64,000 nucleotides of DNA from Vibrio intestinalis (GCF_025195085.2 NZ_JANAVY020000010.1:1-64000), one strand, 5' to 3'; shown: positions 47,765-57,985, counted from the stretch's first letter. Translations and numbers: made by a program. The notes: generated by a model not told the origin, from the letters alone.

Positions 47765-48114
47765 AATTGGCCTCGTTCAATCACCACACCCACGCCTTTC
47801 GCTTGAGCAACAGCACCTGGCTTAGTTAAACGAATCTTAATCCAAGGCACATTGAACTGAGTCATGATGATTTCAGCAATTTCTTCTGCCACACGCTCAA
47901 CCAAAAGAAAACGGCCGTTTTCAATATGATTCAGAACCGCTTCACTCACTTTTGAATAATCCAATGCATCAACCACATCATCACTTTTACCTGCTGGACG
48001 GTTGTCATGCGCCATTTCAATATCAAGCACTAGCTTCTGTTTAATTTCTTGTTCCCAATCGTAAACACCGATTGTAGTAATCACTTCAAGTTGCTCGATA
48101 AATACTTTGTCCAT
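47761..48114 (-). CDS. folB: Dihydroneopterin aldolase
   Basis: This 117-residue protein (from ATG 48114, MDKVFIEQLEVITTIGVYDWEQ) converts dihydroneopterin to the hydroxymethyl pterin used by FolK, its downstream partner. The GVYDWE and DALDYSKVSE segments are characteristic. The extended frame to 48192 adds residues that are not part of the family. Confidence 0.94.
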   Translation of the reverse strand: MDKVFIEQLEVITTIGVYDWEQEIKQKLVLDIEMAHDNRPAGKSDDVVDALDYSKVSEAVLNHIENGRFLLVERVAEEIAEIIMTQFNVPWIKIRLTKPGAVAQAKGVGVVIERGQL

Positions 48115-48286
48115 GCTAATGCTTCCTAATGGCTGGCTCTGTAGAGAGGTCGGATACCCAATAAAGAGAAAAAATCGTACTATTTGCAGCACAAACTGTT
48201 ATCACTAAGTAGTTTGAGCGTAGCAAGCGCGATATGATATCAATAACTTGCTTTTTAGACACCCGTTTCCATTGAGTTAACTCTTT

Positions 48287-48898
48287 ATGACGCCATTAGC
48301 ACTCGCCATGATCATTTTCGCCTACCTCTTGGGCTCGATCTCAAGCGCAGTGTTGATCTGTCGGTTACTTAGACTCCCAGATCCACGTGGGGTTGGTTCA
48401 AATAACCCCGGTGCGACCAATGTAATGAGGATCGGCGGCAAAAAAGCGGCACTCGCGGTGCTGCTGTGTGACATGCTAAAAGGCACCATCCCAGTGTGGG
48501 GCGGCTATTTCTTAAATATTGACCCAATTATCTTAGGTGTGGTGGCTATTGCAGCCTGCCTTGGCCATATGTACCCGCTGTTCTTCCACTTTAAAGGGGG
48601 AAAAGGGGTGGCAACAGCACTTGGTGCGATCGCTCCGATCGGCTTAGATCTAACCGCAATGATCATTATCACTTGGCTCATCATCGCTTTAGCTTTTCGC
48701 TACTCATCTCTTGCAGCAATAGTGACAGTTTTATTAGCGCCTCTATTTACATGGATGATCAAACCGCACTATACGTTGCCAGTAGCCATGCTCTGCTGCT
48801 TGATCGTATTCCGACACCATCAAAATATTCGCCGTTTGTTAGATGGCTCTGAGCCTAAAATTGGTGAGAAAAAGAATATACAAAAGGCCTCATCATGA
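48287..48898 (+). CDS. plsY: Acyl-phosphate glycerol-3-phosphate acyltransferase PlsY
   Basis: This 203-residue integral membrane enzyme transfers acyl from acyl-phosphate to glycerol-3-phosphate, the first step of phospholipid synthesis with PlsX. Motifs are [30 protein letters not shown] and [13 protein letters not shown], in five membrane helices. It is divergent from folB, a conserved pairing. The stop codon lies inside the terminator hairpin. Confidence 0.95.
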   Translation: MTPLALAMIIFAYLLGSISSAVLICRLLRLPDPRGVGSNNPGATNVMRIGGKKAALAVLLCDMLKGTIPVWGGYFLNIDPIILGVVAIAACLGHMYPLFFHFKGGKGVATALGAIAPIGLDLTAMIIITWLIIALAFRYSSLAAIVTVLLAPLFTWMIKPHYTLPVAMLCCLIVFRHHQNIRRLLDGSEPKIGEKKNIQKASS

Positions 48899-48905
48899 GG
48901 CCTTT
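48883..48905. terminator. Terminator overlapping the plsY stop
   Basis: AAAGGCCTCAT / ATGAGGCCTTT perfect stem around one C, symmetric so usable by plsY and by the convergent hydrolase gene. Confidence 0.7.
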
Positions 48906-48935
48906 GCCATTCTAATCCGGTTTGTGAAAACCTTA

Positions 48936-49772
48936 CTAACGGGTAAATACCTTACTAAGAAAATCTTCAAGCATTGAAGTCACAAATTCTGGTTGTTCTA
49001 AGTTGGAGATGTGCCCTGCCTTCGGGATCTGAACCATCTCTGAGCCGCTAATACAATCATTCATCAAGAACGATTCAAGTACTGGACGAGGAATGTCTTC
49101 CTGACCCACCGCAATTAACGTCGGCAATGCAAAGTTATCAAGATCTTCAATTTGATCACGGCGGCCAAACACCATTCGACCAATACGTGCTACTTCTGCC
49201 GCCTGCTCTCCCACTAAATTAGACAGCTTATTCCTAAACTCTGACACTAAAGCAGGGTTATCTTGCTCTGCATCATTAGCAAAAAACAGCGGTACAACCG
49301 CATCAACAATTGGCTCAGGAACGGCTCGCGCGGCACTGATGGTATCGAGCATGGCAAAATATTTCTTATGTGCGACTTCTGGCTCTAGACCAACAAAGGT
49401 ATCCATTAAAGCAATTCCTTTAACGCGTTGCGGTGCAAGAGTCACTAACTCACAGCCCCACATCCCGCCCACTGAAAGGCCAACAATCGCAAATTCTTCA
49501 ATCTCTAAATGATCCAATAGCGCTAATACTTGCTTAGCATAATCTTTCAGTGAGCGCGTCGCATTCGGTGCGAAGTCAGATTCACCATGAGCCCATAACT
49601 CCGGCACGATACAACGGTAAGACTGGCTTAACGCTTCTACTTGCGGAGCCCACATTTGTGCATCCCACAAATAGCTATGGCCAAAGACAACCACTGGGCC
49701 TTGACCTATGTCCTGATAAGCCATCTGCTGGCCTTCAATCGCAAACTTATTCATTCTTCTACTCGTGCTCAT
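48936..49772 (-). CDS. Alpha/beta-hydrolase fold protein
   Basis: The 278-residue protein has the alpha/beta-hydrolase core: VVVFGHSYLWDAQMW (oxyanion strand), nucleophile elbow VGLSVGGMWGCE (Ser about 101-104), acid in VGQEDIPRP, and histidine in PKAGHISNLEQPEF. Substrate is unknown; such proteins are often annotated as carboxylesterases or 3-oxoadipate enol-lactonase-like. The start could instead be at 49754 (MNKFAIEGQ), as no good ribosome site decides. Confidence 0.85.
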   Translation of the reverse strand: MSTSRRMNKFAIEGQQMAYQDIGQGPVVVFGHSYLWDAQMWAPQVEALSQSYRCIVPELWAHGESDFAPNATRSLKDYAKQVLALLDHLEIEEFAIVGLSVGGMWGCELVTLAPQRVKGIALMDTFVGLEPEVAHKKYFAMLDTISAARAVPEPIVDAVVPLFFANDAEQDNPALVSEFRNKLSNLVGEQAAEVARIGRMVFGRRDQIEDLDNFALPTLIAVGQEDIPRPVLESFLMNDCISGSEMVQIPKAGHISNLEQPEFVTSMLEDFLSKVFTR

Positions 49773-49823
49773 ATTTGATTTATAAATTCTGAATGGAGAT
49801 AAAGGATAATGTTATCAAACGAA

Positions 49824-49862
49824 TAAAAAAAGCCGCTCACGGCGAACCTTGCTGAGCGGCTT
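49824..49862 (-). terminator. Rho-independent terminator after tsaD
   Basis: AAGCCGCTCA / TGAGCGGCTT on the minus strand followed by a T run of seven. Confidence 0.85.
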
Positions 49863-49896
49863 ACAAATAAGACGATTGATAGAAAACGATCGCTGA

Positions 49897-50913
49897 TTAT
49901 TTAATTGGATCTAATTGATCAATCGGCCAGCGTGGAGTCGCTTGCACTGAAAGGTCAGCAACCTCACCATTTTTCAAACGTTGCATACCGGCATAAGCGA
50001 TCATGGCGCCATTGTCGGTACAAAATTCGGTACGTGGGTAATAAACTTCACCGCCCATTTTCTCGGCTAGCTTACCTAGCTCTGCACGTAAACGCTTGTT
50101 CGCACTTACACCACCCGCCATCACGATGCGTTTTAGGCCAGTTTGCTCAAGCGCACGTTTACATTTGATCGATAGTGTTGCGCAGACCGCTTCTTCAAAC
50201 GCCAACGCAATATCTGCGCGAGTTTGATCATCATCGCCATTCGCAGCGATCGTATTCGCGGTGAATGTTTTCAAACCAGAAAAGCTCATGTCTAATCCCG
50301 GACGATCCGTCATTGGGCGAGGGAATTTAAAGCGCCCGGGCGTGCCTTTTTCTGCCAATTTAGATAGCAGCGGGCCACCTGGGTAATCTAAGCCCATTAG
50401 CTTGGCTGTTTTATCGAATGCTTCACCAGCGGCATCATCAATTGATTCACCAAGAATCGTGTATTCACCGATACCTTGAACTTCAACAATCATCGAGTGG
50501 CCACCAGACACCAATACCGCCACAAACGGGAATGGTGGTGGATTGTCTTCCAGCATTGGCGCGAGTAAGTGACCTTCCATATGGTGAACAGGTACCGCAG
50601 GTACACCCCATGCGTATGCTAGGCTGCGACCAATCGTTGCACCAACGAGTAAAGCGCCGACTAAACCTGGGCCAGCCGTGTAAGCAATACCATCGATATC
50701 ACTTGGCGTTAGATTCGCATCCGCCATTGCCGCTTTAATCAAAGGAATGGTTTTCTTTACGTGGTCACGTGAGGCCAACTCAGGGACAACACCGCCGTAA
50801 TCAGCGTGCAGTTTTACCTGACTGTATAGCTGATGGGAAAGTAGCCCTTTTTCATCGTCATAAATAGCGATGCCTGTTTCATCACATGAGGTCTCGATAC
50901 CGATAATACGCAT
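49897..50913 (-). CDS. tsaD: tRNA threonylcarbamoyladenosine synthase TsaD
   Basis: This 338-residue ASKHA-fold enzyme transfers threonylcarbamoyl to A37 of ANN-decoding tRNAs with TsaB and TsaE. The metal-binding histidines are in [11 protein letters not shown], with the [17 protein letters not shown]-terminus and the [11 protein letters not shown] nucleotide loop. It is divergent from rpsU, the typical gammaproteobacterial arrangement. Confidence 0.97.
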   Translation of the reverse strand: MRIIGIETSCDETGIAIYDDEKGLLSHQLYSQVKLHADYGGVVPELASRDHVKKTIPLIKAAMADANLTPSDIDGIAYTAGPGLVGALLVGATIGRSLAYAWGVPAVPVHHMEGHLLAPMLEDNPPPFPFVAVLVSGGHSMIVEVQGIGEYTILGESIDDAAGEAFDKTAKLMGLDYPGGPLLSKLAEKGTPGRFKFPRPMTDRPGLDMSFSGLKTFTANTIAANGDDDQTRADIALAFEEAVCATLSIKCKRALEQTGLKRIVMAGGVSANKRLRAELGKLAEKMGGEVYYPRTEFCTDNGAMIAYAGMQRLKNGEVADLSVQATPRWPIDQLDPIK

Positions 50914-51295
50914 GGTTAACTCAGATGCTTCTGTCTTCTATTTTAAAATTGGCGCAATCTTACCTTGCCTTGGCCTAGCAAACAAATCTTGACCACCTTG
51001 GTTAACGGTCAAAAATCGTTACAAAACCTCAAAGCCTTATCCGTGCTAACGTCAAATCTCACCTACTCTCAGTCGCTTATTTGCTGCTAGAATAAGGAAA
51101 ATTTTCCTTTCCTCGCTTTAATAAGCACATCGGTTAACTTTAGACGGGTATATAATCGACAAAGTGCTTTACAAAGCCGTAGTGATCGGATTAAAATTCC
51201 GCACCATTTTTGATCAAGCTGGTTTGAGACCAAACAAAACTGTTTGGCTCACTAACGTTCCAGCATTAACGAATAACCCCTGAGGTGAAAGGCAT
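50914..51295. promoter_or_regulatory. Divergent promoter region tsaD / rpsU-dnaG-rpoD
   Basis: This 382-base gap holds promoters for tsaD (minus) and the macromolecular synthesis operon (plus). A good -10 TATAAT lies at 51151-51156 with GGTTAACTT upstream as an imperfect -35. An AGGTG ribosome site precedes rpsU. I saw no CTGT-N8-ACAG LexA box here. Confidence 0.55.
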
Positions 51296-51511
51296 ATGCC
51301 AGTAGTTAAAGTACGTGAAAACGAACCGTTCGACGTTGCACTACGTCGTTTCAAACGCTCTTGCGAAAAAGCAGGTATCCTTTCTGAAGTGCGTCGTCGT
51401 GAGCACTACGAAAAACCAACTACAGTTCGCAAACGCGCTAAAGCAGCTGCTCAAAAGCGTCACGCTAAGAAGCTAGCTCGCGAAAACGCTCGTCGCGTTC
51501 GCCTGTACTAA
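51296..51511 (+). CDS. rpsU: 30S ribosomal protein S21
   Basis: This 71-residue basic ribosomal protein is needed for initiation. [20 protein letters not shown] at the start is diagnostic. It is the first gene of the rpsU-dnaG-rpoD macromolecular synthesis cluster. Confidence 0.98.
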
Positions 51512-51536
51512 TCACTAAGTTTAAAAGGATTTAGTG

Positions 51537-51980
51537 ATGGCTCTGATTGATAAACTCAAAGATGAGCAAAAATTAGCGATGAAAGCCAAGGACAAAGTTC
51601 GCCTTGGCACTATTCGTTTAGCTCTAGCAGCAATCAAGCAACGAGAAGTTGACGAACGGATTACTCTGAACGACGACGATATCCTTGCTGTGCTGACGAA
51701 GTTAGTTAAACAACGTCGCGACTCTGTCGCTCAATACGAATCAGCAGGTCGTCAAGACTTAGCTGACGTGGAAAAAGCAGAAATCATTGTGCTTGAGGAC
51801 TTTATGCCTCAACCACTGACCGACGAAGAAGTTGCCGCTCTGGTAGACAGTGCAGTAGCAGAATCTGGTGCAGCGGGCATGCAAGACATGGGCAAAGTGA
51901 TGGCTGTTCTTAAACCACAAATTCAAGGGCGTGCAGATATGGGTAAAGTAAGTGGTTTAGTTCGCGCTAAACTGGCTTAA
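51537..51980 (+). CDS. GatB/YqeY-family protein
   Basis: The 147-residue protein (MALIDKLKDEQKLAMKAKDK from the ATG at 51537, after AAGGA) is all helical and corresponds to the YqeY/GatB tail-like domain. FMPQPLTDEEVAALV and GKVMAVLKPQIQGRADMGKV are family features. The tail domain of GatB binds tRNA; the function of stand-alone YqeY is not established. It is inserted between rpsU and dnaG in vibrios and many other bacteria. Confidence 0.9.
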   Translation: MALIDKLKDEQKLAMKAKDKVRLGTIRLALAAIKQREVDERITLNDDDILAVLTKLVKQRRDSVAQYESAGRQDLADVEKAEIIVLEDFMPQPLTDEEVAALVDSAVAESGAAGMQDMGKVMAVLKPQIQGRADMGKVSGLVRAKLA

Positions 51981-52000
51981 TTTCCCAGACCCATTTGCAA

Positions 52001-52038
52001 CAAGCCGTGCAATCCGATGGAACGCACGGCTTGTTTGT
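52001..52038 (+). terminator. Hairpin between yqeY-like gene and dnaG
   Basis: CAAGCCGTGC / GCACGGCTTG stem followed by TTTGT. It probably acts as a partial terminator that lowers dnaG expression relative to rpsU, as in the E. coli operon. Confidence 0.6.
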
Positions 52039-52101
52039 ATTCAGGATTTAAGGTCTAGAGACCTCAATTCATTCACCGTTAGTGCGTTTTTCTAAGGTTT
52101 T

Positions 52102-53883
52102 ATGGCAGGACACATCCCTCGTAGCTTCATAGATGATCTGCTCGCTCGACTTGATATCGTCGATATCATTGATGCACGCGTAAAACTTAAGAAAAAAGGC
52201 AAAAACTACAGCGCATGCTGCCCTTTCCATAACGAAAAGACCCCTTCTTTTAGTGTGAGCCAAGAAAAACAGTTCTATCACTGTTTTGGTTGTGGCGTAC
52301 ACGGCAACGCCATCGACTTCTTGATGGAATACGAACGTCTAGAGTTCGTTGAAGCAATAGAAGAATTGGCCTCATTCCTTGGTTTGGAAGTACCGCGTGA
52401 ACAGCGCCAAGGTGGATCGTTTCGCAACGATCAACCGCAAGCCAATAGCGAACAAAAACGCAATCTCTATGATCTTCTCGGCAGCATTGCTCAGTTCTAC
52501 CGTGATCAACTGAAACAACCAAGCAGTAAGATCGCCATTGATTATTTAAAAGATCGTGGCCTATCTGGCGAGATCGTTCAGAAGTTTGGCGTCGGCTATG
52601 TCGCCGACGAGTGGGATCTGGTTCGTAAGAACTTTGGCCAACAAAAACAGACTCAAGACATGCTCGTAACTGGCGGTATGTTAATCGAGAACGATAAAGG
52701 TAATCGCTATGACCGCTTCCGTGGCCGAGTGATGTTCCCGATTCGTGATCGTCGTGGTCGAGTGATTGGTTTTGGTGGTCGAGTATTAGGTGATGGCACC
52801 CCAAAATACCTTAACTCACCTGAAACACCTATCTTCCATAAAGGCAAAGAACTTTATGGTTTGTATGAAGTTCTACAAGCATACCGTGAACCATCTCGAA
52901 TCCTTGTCGTAGAAGGTTATATGGATGTAGTCGCACTAGCCCAATATGGCGTAGATTACGCAGTCGGAACACTCGGTACAGCTAGTTCTAGTGAGCATCT
53001 TCAAACTTTATTTAGGCAAACTAGCACTGTCATATGTTCATTTGATGGCGATAATGCGGGTAAAAAAGCTGCTCGCGGTGCTATGGAACATGCTTTAGAG
53101 TATTTAAATGCCAATAAAACCCTAAAAGTAATGTTCTTGCCTGATGGCGAAGATCCTGATTCCTTTGTTAGAAAGTTTGGTAAGCAAAGACTAGAAGAAG
53201 AAATGAGCAAAGCGCTTTCTTTACCTGACTTCTTGTTGAAAGATATTTTAGAAAGAGTTGTAGATAACAGTAGCCGAGAAGGTAAAAGACATGTCGTTAC
53301 TTTGGCTGCTCCTCTTTTAGATAAAACTAAAGATCCTTCTTTAAAAGCTTACCTTTGGAATGAACTAGCTTTAAGAGTTGGTTGGAGCAATGAACAAATT
53401 GATAAGTTTCTGTCTGAATTAAAATATAAAAGAGACTCGACTCAAAAAGAAACCCGACCTCAGCCGCATAAAGAGATCAAGCGTACGCCAATGCGTGAGG
53501 TGATCGCTTTGCTTATTCAGAATCCGAGCTATGCTGAAATGGTACCTGACCTCACAAGTGTGAGAGATACAGCGATCCCTGGCTTAAGTTTATTCATTGA
53601 GGTGCTTGAATATTGTCAACAGCATCCCCATATCAAGACAGGCCAATTGCTAGAGCATTGGCGAAACAGTAACCAAGAACCGTTACTGGCTCGTCTCGCA
53701 GGATGGGAAATCCCTCTCGATGACGATAATGAACAAGATATATTTTTAGACTCATTGGATAACGTAATTTGCCAGTGCGTCGAAAAACAAATTGAAAACC
53801 TGCAGGCCAAAGAAAGAAGCATCGGTTTATCAACCGACGAAAGAAGGGAGCTGCTAGCACTAATGCTAGATTTGAAAGCGTAA
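52102..53883 (+). CDS. dnaG: DNA primase
   Basis: This 593-residue enzyme lays RNA primers for replication. The N-terminal CHC2 zinc domain is CCPFHNEKTPSFS and FYHCFGCG. The TOPRIM core includes VVEGYMDVVALAQYG and CSFDGDNAGKKAARG, and the C-terminal DnaB-binding helicase-interaction domain occupies the last about 150 residues. The stretch 53005-53440 has strongly shifted codon use (AGA arginine, TTA leucine) compared with its CGT-rich flanks. Confidence 0.97.
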   Translation: MAGHIPRSFIDDLLARLDIVDIIDARVKLKKKGKNYSACCPFHNEKTPSFSVSQEKQFYHCFGCGVHGNAIDFLMEYERLEFVEAIEELASFLGLEVPREQRQGGSFRNDQPQANSEQKRNLYDLLGSIAQFYRDQLKQPSSKIAIDYLKDRGLSGEIVQKFGVGYVADEWDLVRKNFGQQKQTQDMLVTGGMLIENDKGNRYDRFRGRVMFPIRDRRGRVIGFGGRVLGDGTPKYLNSPETPIFHKGKELYGLYEVLQAYREPSRILVVEGYMDVVALAQYGVDYAVGTLGTASSSEHLQTLFRQTSTVICSFDGDNAGKKAARGAMEHALEYLNANKTLKVMFLPDGEDPDSFVRKFGKQRLEEEMSKALSLPDFLLKDILERVVDNSSREGKRHVVTLAAPLLDKTKDPSLKAYLWNELALRVGWSNEQIDKFLSELKYKRDSTQKETRPQPHKEIKRTPMREVIALLIQNPSYAEMVPDLTSVRDTAIPGLSLFIEVLEYCQQHPHIKTGQLLEHWRNSNQEPLLARLAGWEIPLDDDNEQDIFLDSLDNVICQCVEKQIENLQAKERSIGLSTDERRELLALMLDLKA

Positions 53884-53981
53884 CCCTGTTTAATTAGTCA
53901 GCAATCAATTAATTTGTTAATATGTATGGTTTGCATCTCGCATACTAATTCCTTCACCAGATACTAAGTTGGATACCGTCT

Positions 53982-55838
53982 ATGGATCAAAATCCGCAGT
54001 CACAGCTAAAACAACTTGTCATTAAAGGCAAGGAACAAGGCTATCTGACCTACGCAGAAGTAAACGACCACCTGCCAGCAGAAATCGTAGATTCTGAGCA
54101 GGTTGAAGATATCATTCAGATGATTAATGACATGGGTATTCGAGTGGTGGAAACTGCTCCTGATGCCGATGATCTAGCATTGAATGATGATGACACCATT
54201 ACCGATGAAGATGCTGCAGAAGCAGCCGCAGCTGCACTTTCAAGTGTAGAGAACGAGATTGGCCGTACTACTGACCCAGTCCGCATGTACATGCGTGAGA
54301 TGGGTACCGTTGAGCTACTAACTCGTGAAGGCGAAATCGACATCGCAAAACGTATTGAAGATGGTATTAACCAAGTTCAAAACGCGGTGGCAGAGTACCC
54401 AGGCACTATCCCATACATTCTTGAACAGTTTGATCGTATTCAAGCTGAAGAACTTCGCTTAACCGACCTTATCACAGGCTTCGTTGACCCTGATGCAGAT
54501 GAAACTGCTGCACCAACGGCGACGCATATCGGTTCAGAACTTGCTGAGTCTGATCTTAAAGATGAAGACGAAGAAGAAAAAGAAGATGATGCTGAAGACG
54601 ACGAGGATGAGGAAGAAGAAGATACAGGTATTGATCCAGAATTAGCTCTGGAGAAATTCACGGCTCTTCGTAACGCTCACCAAAACCATCAACTTGCAGT
54701 AAATGAGTACGGCTCTGAAAGCCCGAAAGCGACAATTGCTCATGAAATGGTTATCGACGTATTCAAAGAATTCCGTCTAACACCTAAACAGTTCGACTAC
54801 CTAGTAGAAGAATTGCGCACTTCAATGGAGCGCGTTCGTACACAAGAACGTCTTATCATGAAGACGACGGTTGAATACGGCAAAATGCCGAAGAAATCTT
54901 TCATCGCACTCTTTACAGGCAACGAGTCAAGCGAAGCATGGTTAGATGAAGTACTGTCATCAGATAAACCATACGCAGAAAAAGTTAAGAAAAGCGAAGA
55001 AGACATCCGTCGCTCTATCGCTAAGTTGCGAATCATTGAAGAAGAAACTTCTCTAACGGTTCAAAACATTAAAGACATCAGCCGTCGCATGTCTATCGGT
55101 GAAGCAAAAGCTCGCCGTGCGAAGAAAGAGATGGTTGAAGCGAACTTACGTCTAGTAATCTCGATTGCTAAAAAGTACACCAACCGTGGTCTACAGTTCT
55201 TGGATCTGATTCAAGAAGGTAACATCGGTCTGATGAAAGCAGTTGATAAGTTTGAATACCGTCGTGGTTACAAGTTCTCGACTTACGCAACTTGGTGGAT
55301 CCGTCAGGCGATCACTCGTTCAATCGCAGACCAAGCACGTACGATCCGTATTCCGGTGCACATGATCGAAACGATCAACAAGCTAAACCGTATCTCTCGT
55401 CAAATGCTACAAGAGATGGGTCGTGAGCCGCTACCGGAAGAATTGGCTGAGCGTATGCAAATGCCAGAAGACAAGATCCGTAAAGTGCTGAAGATCGCTA
55501 AAGAGCCAATCTCAATGGAGACACCAATCGGTGACGACGAAGATTCGCATCTAGGTGACTTCATCGAAGATACTACTCTTGAGTTGCCACTAGATTCAGC
55601 TACATCTGGTAGCCTGAAAGTTGCAACTAAAGACGTGTTAGCGGGCCTAACGCCACGTGAAGCGAAAGTACTTCGTATGCGTTTTGGTATCGACATGAAC
55701 ACTGACCATACTCTAGAAGAAGTAGGTAAGCAGTTCGACGTTACTCGTGAGCGTATCCGTCAGATCGAAGCAAAAGCACTACGTAAACTTCGTCACCCAA
55801 GCCGTTCAGAAACTCTGCGCAGCTTCCTAGACGAGTAA
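53982..55838 (+). CDS. rpoD: RNA polymerase sigma factor RpoD (sigma-70)
   Basis: The 618-residue housekeeping sigma factor has region 1.1 ([20 protein letters not shown]), a very acidic non-conserved insert around residues 180-210 ([20 protein letters not shown]), region 2 with [20 protein letters not shown], region 3, and region 4.2 [20 protein letters not shown]. It is last in the rpsU-dnaG-rpoD operon and is followed by a terminator. A 98-base gap after dnaG leaves room for an internal promoter. Confidence 0.98.
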   Translation: MDQNPQSQLKQLVIKGKEQGYLTYAEVNDHLPAEIVDSEQVEDIIQMINDMGIRVVETAPDADDLALNDDDTITDEDAAEAAAAALSSVENEIGRTTDPVRMYMREMGTVELLTREGEIDIAKRIEDGINQVQNAVAEYPGTIPYILEQFDRIQAEELRLTDLITGFVDPDADETAAPTATHIGSELAESDLKDEDEEEKEDDAEDDEDEEEEDTGIDPELALEKFTALRNAHQNHQLAVNEYGSESPKATIAHEMVIDVFKEFRLTPKQFDYLVEELRTSMERVRTQERLIMKTTVEYGKMPKKSFIALFTGNESSEAWLDEVLSSDKPYAEKVKKSEEDIRRSIAKLRIIEEETSLTVQNIKDISRRMSIGEAKARRAKKEMVEANLRLVISIAKKYTNRGLQFLDLIQEGNIGLMKAVDKFEYRRGYKFSTYATWWIRQAITRSIADQARTIRIPVHMIETINKLNRISRQMLQEMGREPLPEELAERMQMPEDKIRKVLKIAKEPISMETPIGDDEDSHLGDFIEDTTLELPLDSATSGSLKVATKDVLAGLTPREAKVLRMRFGIDMNTDHTLEEVGKQFDVTRERIRQIEAKALRKLRHPSRSETLRSFLDE

Positions 55839-55856
55839 TACGAGCTAGTGAATGTG

Positions 55857-55884
55857 AAAAGGTGAGCAATAGCTCACCTTTTTT
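55857..55884 (+). terminator. Rho-independent terminator after rpoD
   Basis: AAAAGGTGAGC / GCTCACCTTTT stem with loop AATA, followed by TTG. Confidence 0.85.
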
Positions 55885-55982
55885 GTAGCCAATTGGCTTA
55901 AGTGACCAAAAACTAAACGGAATTGCCCCTAGTAGCGGCTAGACACTCCAAGGCTCATCCCCTATAATCATTCACCTAATTT

Positions 55983-56058
55983 GGCCCCTTAGCTCAGTGG
56001 TTAGAGCAGTCGACTCATAATCGATTGGTCCCCAGTTCAAGTCTGGGAGGGGCCACCA
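55983..56058 (+). tRNA. tRNA-Ile2 (anticodon CAT, lysidine type)
   Basis: The 76-nt cloverleaf has acceptor GGCCCCT/AGGGGCC, loop CTCATAA with anticodon CAT, TTCAAGT T-loop and an encoded CCA. Stem sequences match tRNA-Ile2 (ileX-like) rather than initiator or elongator tRNA-Met, so the C34 is expected to be modified to lysidine to read AUA. Confidence 0.9.
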
Positions 56059-56066
56059 AATTCAAG

Positions 56067-56103
56067 AAAGCCGGAATCGTTCAACACGACTCCGGCTTTT
56101 TTA
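56067..56103 (+). terminator. Terminator after tRNA-Ile2
   Basis: AAAGCCGGA ... TCCGGCTTT stem followed by TTTT. Confidence 0.85.
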
Positions 56104-56143
56104 TTACTTTTCATTTCTTGATTTCCAGTGCCTTTAATCTAAA

Positions 56144-56172
56144 CGTCATCGGCTAGTCATCCTAACCTCATT
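56144..56172 (+). promoter_or_regulatory. Candidate Pho box upstream of olsF
   Basis: Three heptamers at 11-base spacing, CGTCATC (56144-56150), AGTCATC (56155-56161) and CCTCATT (56166-56172), share the TCAT core and the spacing of PhoB-binding repeats. The last ends 67 bases before the olsF ATG. By-eye match only. Confidence 0.5.
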
Positions 56173-56239
56173 AAACTGAAACCCATTTGACACATCAGCC
56201 TCATAGACTGCTTGCGATAGCGTTAAGACTGAGGAAGAT

Positions 56240-57979
56240 ATGGAAGTTAGCACCCCTTTTCGCCTGCCGCGTAAAACGCCTTTTGGTTTAGCTGAGCATT
56301 TTACTGAGTGGGCAACTGGCTTAAATAAACTTGATGGGTTCTACGCCCAAAGACCTGCGCAATGCTCCACAACAGACTTCTTGCGCTTTACCTTAGATAT
56401 CGACTATCAAGTGGTGAAAGGCAGTTTAGACAACGTACCCAAACAAGGGGCGACGGTCATTGTCGCTAATCACCCGCTTGGCTGCGTGGAAGGCGTTATT
56501 CTTGCTGAGCTATTACTGCAAGTCAGAAGCGATGTAAAAATCCTCGCCAATCAATATTTAAAAACGGTACCAGAGCTGGATAACCTATTTATTGGCGTTG
56601 ATGTATTTAATGGTAAACAAGCCCATAAAGCCAACCTCAAAGCCCTGCGCTGCGCTCATCGCCACTTAGAGCAACAAGGATTATTACTGCTATTTCCTGC
56701 TGGTGAAGTTTCACAATTAGTAGATAGTAAAACCAATCGTATTGAAGACAAAGAGTGGAGTCGCTCTGTTAGCGCACTGATCAAAAAGAGTAAAGCCACC
56801 ACAGTACCAGTATTCATCAACGGGCAGAATTCCAGACGCTTTTACCTTGCAGGAAAAGTACACTCACTACTGAGAACGCTAATGCTCGGACGAGAGCTGA
56901 TCAATAAAGCTAACCAGCGCATCGATATCTCGATTGGCAGCGAAATAAAATACAAAGAACTGCATGGCTTAGCGGATGATCCCTTGGTTAACTACCTGCG
57001 GCTTAACACTTACCTACTTAAACCTGAGCCAAGTAAAGCAACTTTGCTTAACCCCTTTATCGAAGAAACCGCCATTTCACCCGCGCTCCCCATAAAGCGT
57101 ATCATCGAAGACTTTTCTACTATTCCACAAAAAGATCACCTGCTCACAAGTGGCGATTTTGAAGTGTACTGCACACGCGCGAAGCACATCCCGAATATCT
57201 TGTATGAGATAGGCCGATTAAGAGAAATCAACTTTCGCGCGGCGGGTGAAGGGACAGGAAAAGCATTAGATATTGATGAGTTTGACCCTCACTATCGCCA
57301 CCTGTTTGTATGGGATAAAGAGCAGCAATGCCTAGTTGGCGCATACCGATTAGGCTTGGTGGATGGCTTAATCGATAAGCGCGGGTTAGATGGCCTATAC
57401 TCACGCACTTTATTTGATTATGACCACGGATTTCTCAATCAGATGGGTAAGTCTATTGAATTGGGTCGCTCGGTGATTGCCGAGCAGTACCAGCGTAGTA
57501 TGGGCGCACTACTGTTGCTCTGGAAGGGAATCGCAACGTTTATTCACCAAAACCCAGCCTACACGCATTTATTTGGCCCCGTCAGTATCAGCAACGATTA
57601 CAATCAACATACTCGCCAATTATTAGCTCAGTCGATGACGCTACATCATTACGACGCCCAGTGCGCACAATTGGTTAAACCTACTCACCCATTGCTCACC
57701 TCCGTACCACTTGCCACCAGCATGCTAACGGCTCTAGGTGATATTCAACTGTTATCGCGAGTTATTGCCCGCATTGACGAGGGTAAATCAGTACCGGTAT
57801 TGCTACGTCAGTACTTAGCACTCAATGGCAAGTTAGTTTGCTTTAACGTAGATCCTGCTTTTAATGATGCACTCGATGGCCTGATCGTGGTCGACTTGCG
57901 TCAAATTGAATTGAAAACGCTCGCTAGATATATGACTAACCCCCATGCAGAGCACTATCTTAGTTATCATCAGAAATAG
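56240..57979 (+). CDS. olsF: Bifunctional ornithine-lipid synthase OlsF (lyso-acyltransferase + N-acyltransferase)
   Basis: The 579-residue protein fuses two acyltransferases. The N-terminal half is PlsC-like: VIVANHPLGCVEGVILAEL (the HxxxxD-type site, here HPLGCVE), LLLFPAGEVSQL and a following SRRFYLAGK. The C-terminal half is an OlsB/GNAT-type (Acetyltransf_5) N-acyltransferase with EVYCTRAKHIPNILYEIGRL, VWDKEQQCLVGAYRLG and SIELGRSVIAEQYQ. This fusion, with O-acyltransferase domain first, is the layout of OlsF, which makes ornithine lipids from ornithine and acyl-ACP in one protein. Older annotations call it 'hemolysin'. In Vibrio cholerae ornithine lipid synthesis rises on phosphate limitation, which fits the Pho-box-like repeats upstream. 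Confidence 0.88.
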   Translation: MEVSTPFRLPRKTPFGLAEHFTEWATGLNKLDGFYAQRPAQCSTTDFLRFTLDIDYQVVKGSLDNVPKQGATVIVANHPLGCVEGVILAELLLQVRSDVKILANQYLKTVPELDNLFIGVDVFNGKQAHKANLKALRCAHRHLEQQGLLLLFPAGEVSQLVDSKTNRIEDKEWSRSVSALIKKSKATTVPVFINGQNSRRFYLAGKVHSLLRTLMLGRELINKANQRIDISIGSEIKYKELHGLADDPLVNYLRLNTYLLKPEPSKATLLNPFIEETAISPALPIKRIIEDFSTIPQKDHLLTSGDFEVYCTRAKHIPNILYEIGRLREINFRAAGEGTGKALDIDEFDPHYRHLFVWDKEQQCLVGAYRLGLVDGLIDKRGLDGLYSRTLFDYDHGFLNQMGKSIELGRSVIAEQYQRSMGALLLLWKGIATFIHQNPAYTHLFGPVSISNDYNQHTRQLLAQSMTLHHYDAQCAQLVKPTHPLLTSVPLATSMLTALGDIQLLSRVIARIDEGKSVPVLLRQYLALNGKLVCFNVDPAFNDALDGLIVVDLRQIELKTLARYMTNPHAEHYLSYHQK

Positions 57980-57985
57980 TGTAAA

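Noticed and set aside
55983..56058. tRNA-Met from anticodon CAT
   Set aside because: The acceptor and other stem sequences match tRNA-Ile2 (lysidine type). Initiator features (GGG-CCC anticodon-stem pairs, unpaired first base) are absent.
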